A program made the position numbers and the translations under genes. Below are positions 10,887-11,973 of a stretch of DNA of 11,973 bases, piece by piece (within the stretch, counting starts at the first letter, position 1; each line of letters starts with the position of its first letter). The notes below the pieces were generated by a model that had not been told where the DNA came from, searched no databases, and saw only the letters and a program-made list of their open reading frames with translations. Source of the stretch: a bacterium (GTDB lineage: Bacteria > Patescibacteriota > Microgenomatia > Levybacterales > UBA12049); contig JAJYHW010000053.1 in the NCBI GenBank assembly GCA_021784535.1, positions 1 to 11,973 on the forward strand, given 5' to 3'.

Positions 10887-11973
10887 TTACGTTACCTGCC
10901 GTTTTTCCGGTATAAAAACAGAAAGCACTATCCCAATCGCTATAAAAAATAGACCGGCATGAAAAGCTGTTTTTGCCGCACTTACAAGCGAATAGTCAAT
11001 ATCTGTCTTGACAAGCCGGTACGTCTGAGGATTGGAAATTCTCTTTTTTAACGCTTGTGTGCCACTTTCAGCAGTATAGTTTTTAAGCTGTGTCATAATA
11101 TACTGTCTGGCTGAGGGAGAAAAATGTTTATCTGCATGAATTATCGTTGTGATATTTATTGCTAAATTTGCCGCAAGAACAGTACCGATCAACGCAGTTC
11201 CGATACTCGCGCCAATCTGACGAAAAGTTACATTTACCGCTGATGCCTCACCTGAAAATTGCTGAGGAACATGTGAAAGAATAATATTGGTTACTTGGGA
11301 AGATGCCAAACCGATACCCGAACCCAAAAGAATCAATCCGGGCACAAGCGAGAACAGATCAATATGGATGCTTAAGAGTGAACTGAGCCAGAAAATTCCA
11401 AGAAATGAAGCCAACATGCCAATAACTACTATCCACTTGGGTCCGAATTTTGAAGCCAGATAACCGGAAAGTGCTCCTGTTATCGCAATTGTCACCGATG
11501 TCCATAAAAATAATAATCCTGTTTGAAAAGCTGTTAAACCCAATACATTCTGGTAATACAGCGGAAAAATGAAAAACGTACCAAACTGTCCCATGACAAG
11601 AATGCCTATCGCAATTAAACCCAAACTGAACCCTGCATTTTTAAACAAACTTATCCGCAGCAACGGTTCTTTTCCATCTTTTTCTAAACGGTATTCAATA
11701 AAAATAAACAACGTAAGAAAAATTACTGCCATAAGAAAAATAAAGGGGATAATCGATATACCGCCTTGATACCAATGTAAATTTCCTATAGCAAAAGCTT
11801 TTACTGCTGACCACCAGCCGAAATTTCGCCCTTCGATACATCCAACCACCAGAGAAAACAAGCCAAGACTTGAAAAGACTACCCCTAACCAGTCAAACTT
11901 TTCTGTCTTTTTGCCATATGCTTCTTTAATAAACACTGATCCAAGAATCGCGATAACAGCAATAATTACATTA
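10887..11973 (-). CDS. MFS transporter, DHA2 (EmrB/QacA) family, C-terminal part
   Basis: The open frame continues past 11936 to the right window edge (NVIIAVIAILGS precedes the first internal GTG codon), so the true start lies outside. About 361 residues are present: from the end of membrane helix 6 onward, then the remaining helices of a 14-helix exporter. Typical family parts are the KKTEKFDWLGVVFSSLGLFS segment, PLLRISLFKNAGFS, PLYYQNVLGLTAFQTGLLFL and SGEASAVNVTFRQIGASIGT. A large hydrophilic segment of about 60 residues (HADKHFSPSARQYIMTQLKN onward) lies before the last helix. Such proteins export drugs or other hydrophobic compounds by proton antiport; the substrate cannot be read from the sequence. 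It lies 123 bp upstream of typA on the same strand, but typA has its own promoter. Confidence 0.9.
   Translation of the reverse strand, partial: NVIIAVIAILGSVFIKEAYGKKTEKFDWLGVVFSSLGLFSLVVGCIEGRNFGWWSAVKAFAIGNLHWYQGGISIIPFIFLMAVIFLTLFIFIEYRLEKDGKEPLLRISLFKNAGFSLGLIAIGILVMGQFGTFFIFPLYYQNVLGLTAFQTGLLFLWTSVTIAITGALSGYLASKFGPKWIVVIGMLASFLGIFWLSSLLSIHIDLFSLVPGLILLGSGIGLASSQVTNIILSHVPQQFSGEASAVNVTFRQIGASIGTALIGTVLAANLAINITTIIHADKHFSPSARQYIMTQLKNYTAESGTQALKKRISNPQTYRLVKTDIDYSLVSAAKTAFHAGLFFIAIGIVLSVFIPEKRQVT

Noticed and set aside
1..11973. Alternative genetic code (TGA read as Gly, as in some CPR lineages)
   Set aside because: TGA ends several genes at the expected family length (AtpZ-like, YezD-like) and no conserved frame needs TGA read-through.

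Overview
The window looks like a piece of a small-genome bacterium of the Candidate Phyla Radiation (Patescibacteria, perhaps a Microgenomates-type lineage). This is an inference. It rests on modest GC, short dense operons, very Asn/Thr/Ser/Gly-rich secreted repeat proteins, several genes whose promoter leaves almost no 5' UTR, and standard use of TGA as a stop (which argues against the TGA=Gly lineages). No rRNA, tRNA, insertion sequence or CRISPR array was seen.

Layout. Positions 1-3893 (minus strand) hold three tandem paralogues of a secreted Asn-rich repeat protein. They are a 403-aa protein with four repeats spaced 89-90 residues, a 755-aa protein with a Pro-rich stalk, about four repeat modules and a C-terminal membrane anchor, and the signal-peptide end of a third protein that leaves the left edge. 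Upstream of the first (3894-4247) is a consensus promoter followed by a leader of about 317 nt. The leader contains a 5' hairpin, a predicted three-way-junction RNA, a short Asn-rich leader ORF and a strong intrinsic terminator placed between promoter and start codon, so this surface-protein locus looks controlled by transcription attenuation. Positions 4244-5189 (minus) hold a two-gene unit: a membrane-anchored DUF4352-like protein and a YezD/DUF2292-like small protein. Positions 5354-6715 (plus) hold an AtpZ/AtpI-like membrane protein, DsbB/BdbC and a membrane-anchored DsbA-like thioredoxin, i.e. an extracytoplasmic disulfide-forming pair. Position 6891-7376 (minus) is an acidic coiled-coil protein of unknown function. 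Divergent from it, 7462-8677 (plus) carries a DUF433/DUF5615 toxin-antitoxin pair followed by endonuclease III, then a small charged protein (8737-8931). This converges, with overlapping stop codons, on the TypA/BipA GTPase (8928-10763, minus). The 3' part of a DHA2-family MFS exporter (10887-11973, minus) leaves the right edge.

How parts may work together: the secreted repeat proteins carry closely spaced Cys pairs (CxxC, CxC, CxxxC) and lie a few kb from the DsbA/DsbB pair that could oxidise them. This link is inference. The most interesting unexplained element is the structured, terminator-bearing leader of the 403-aa gene.
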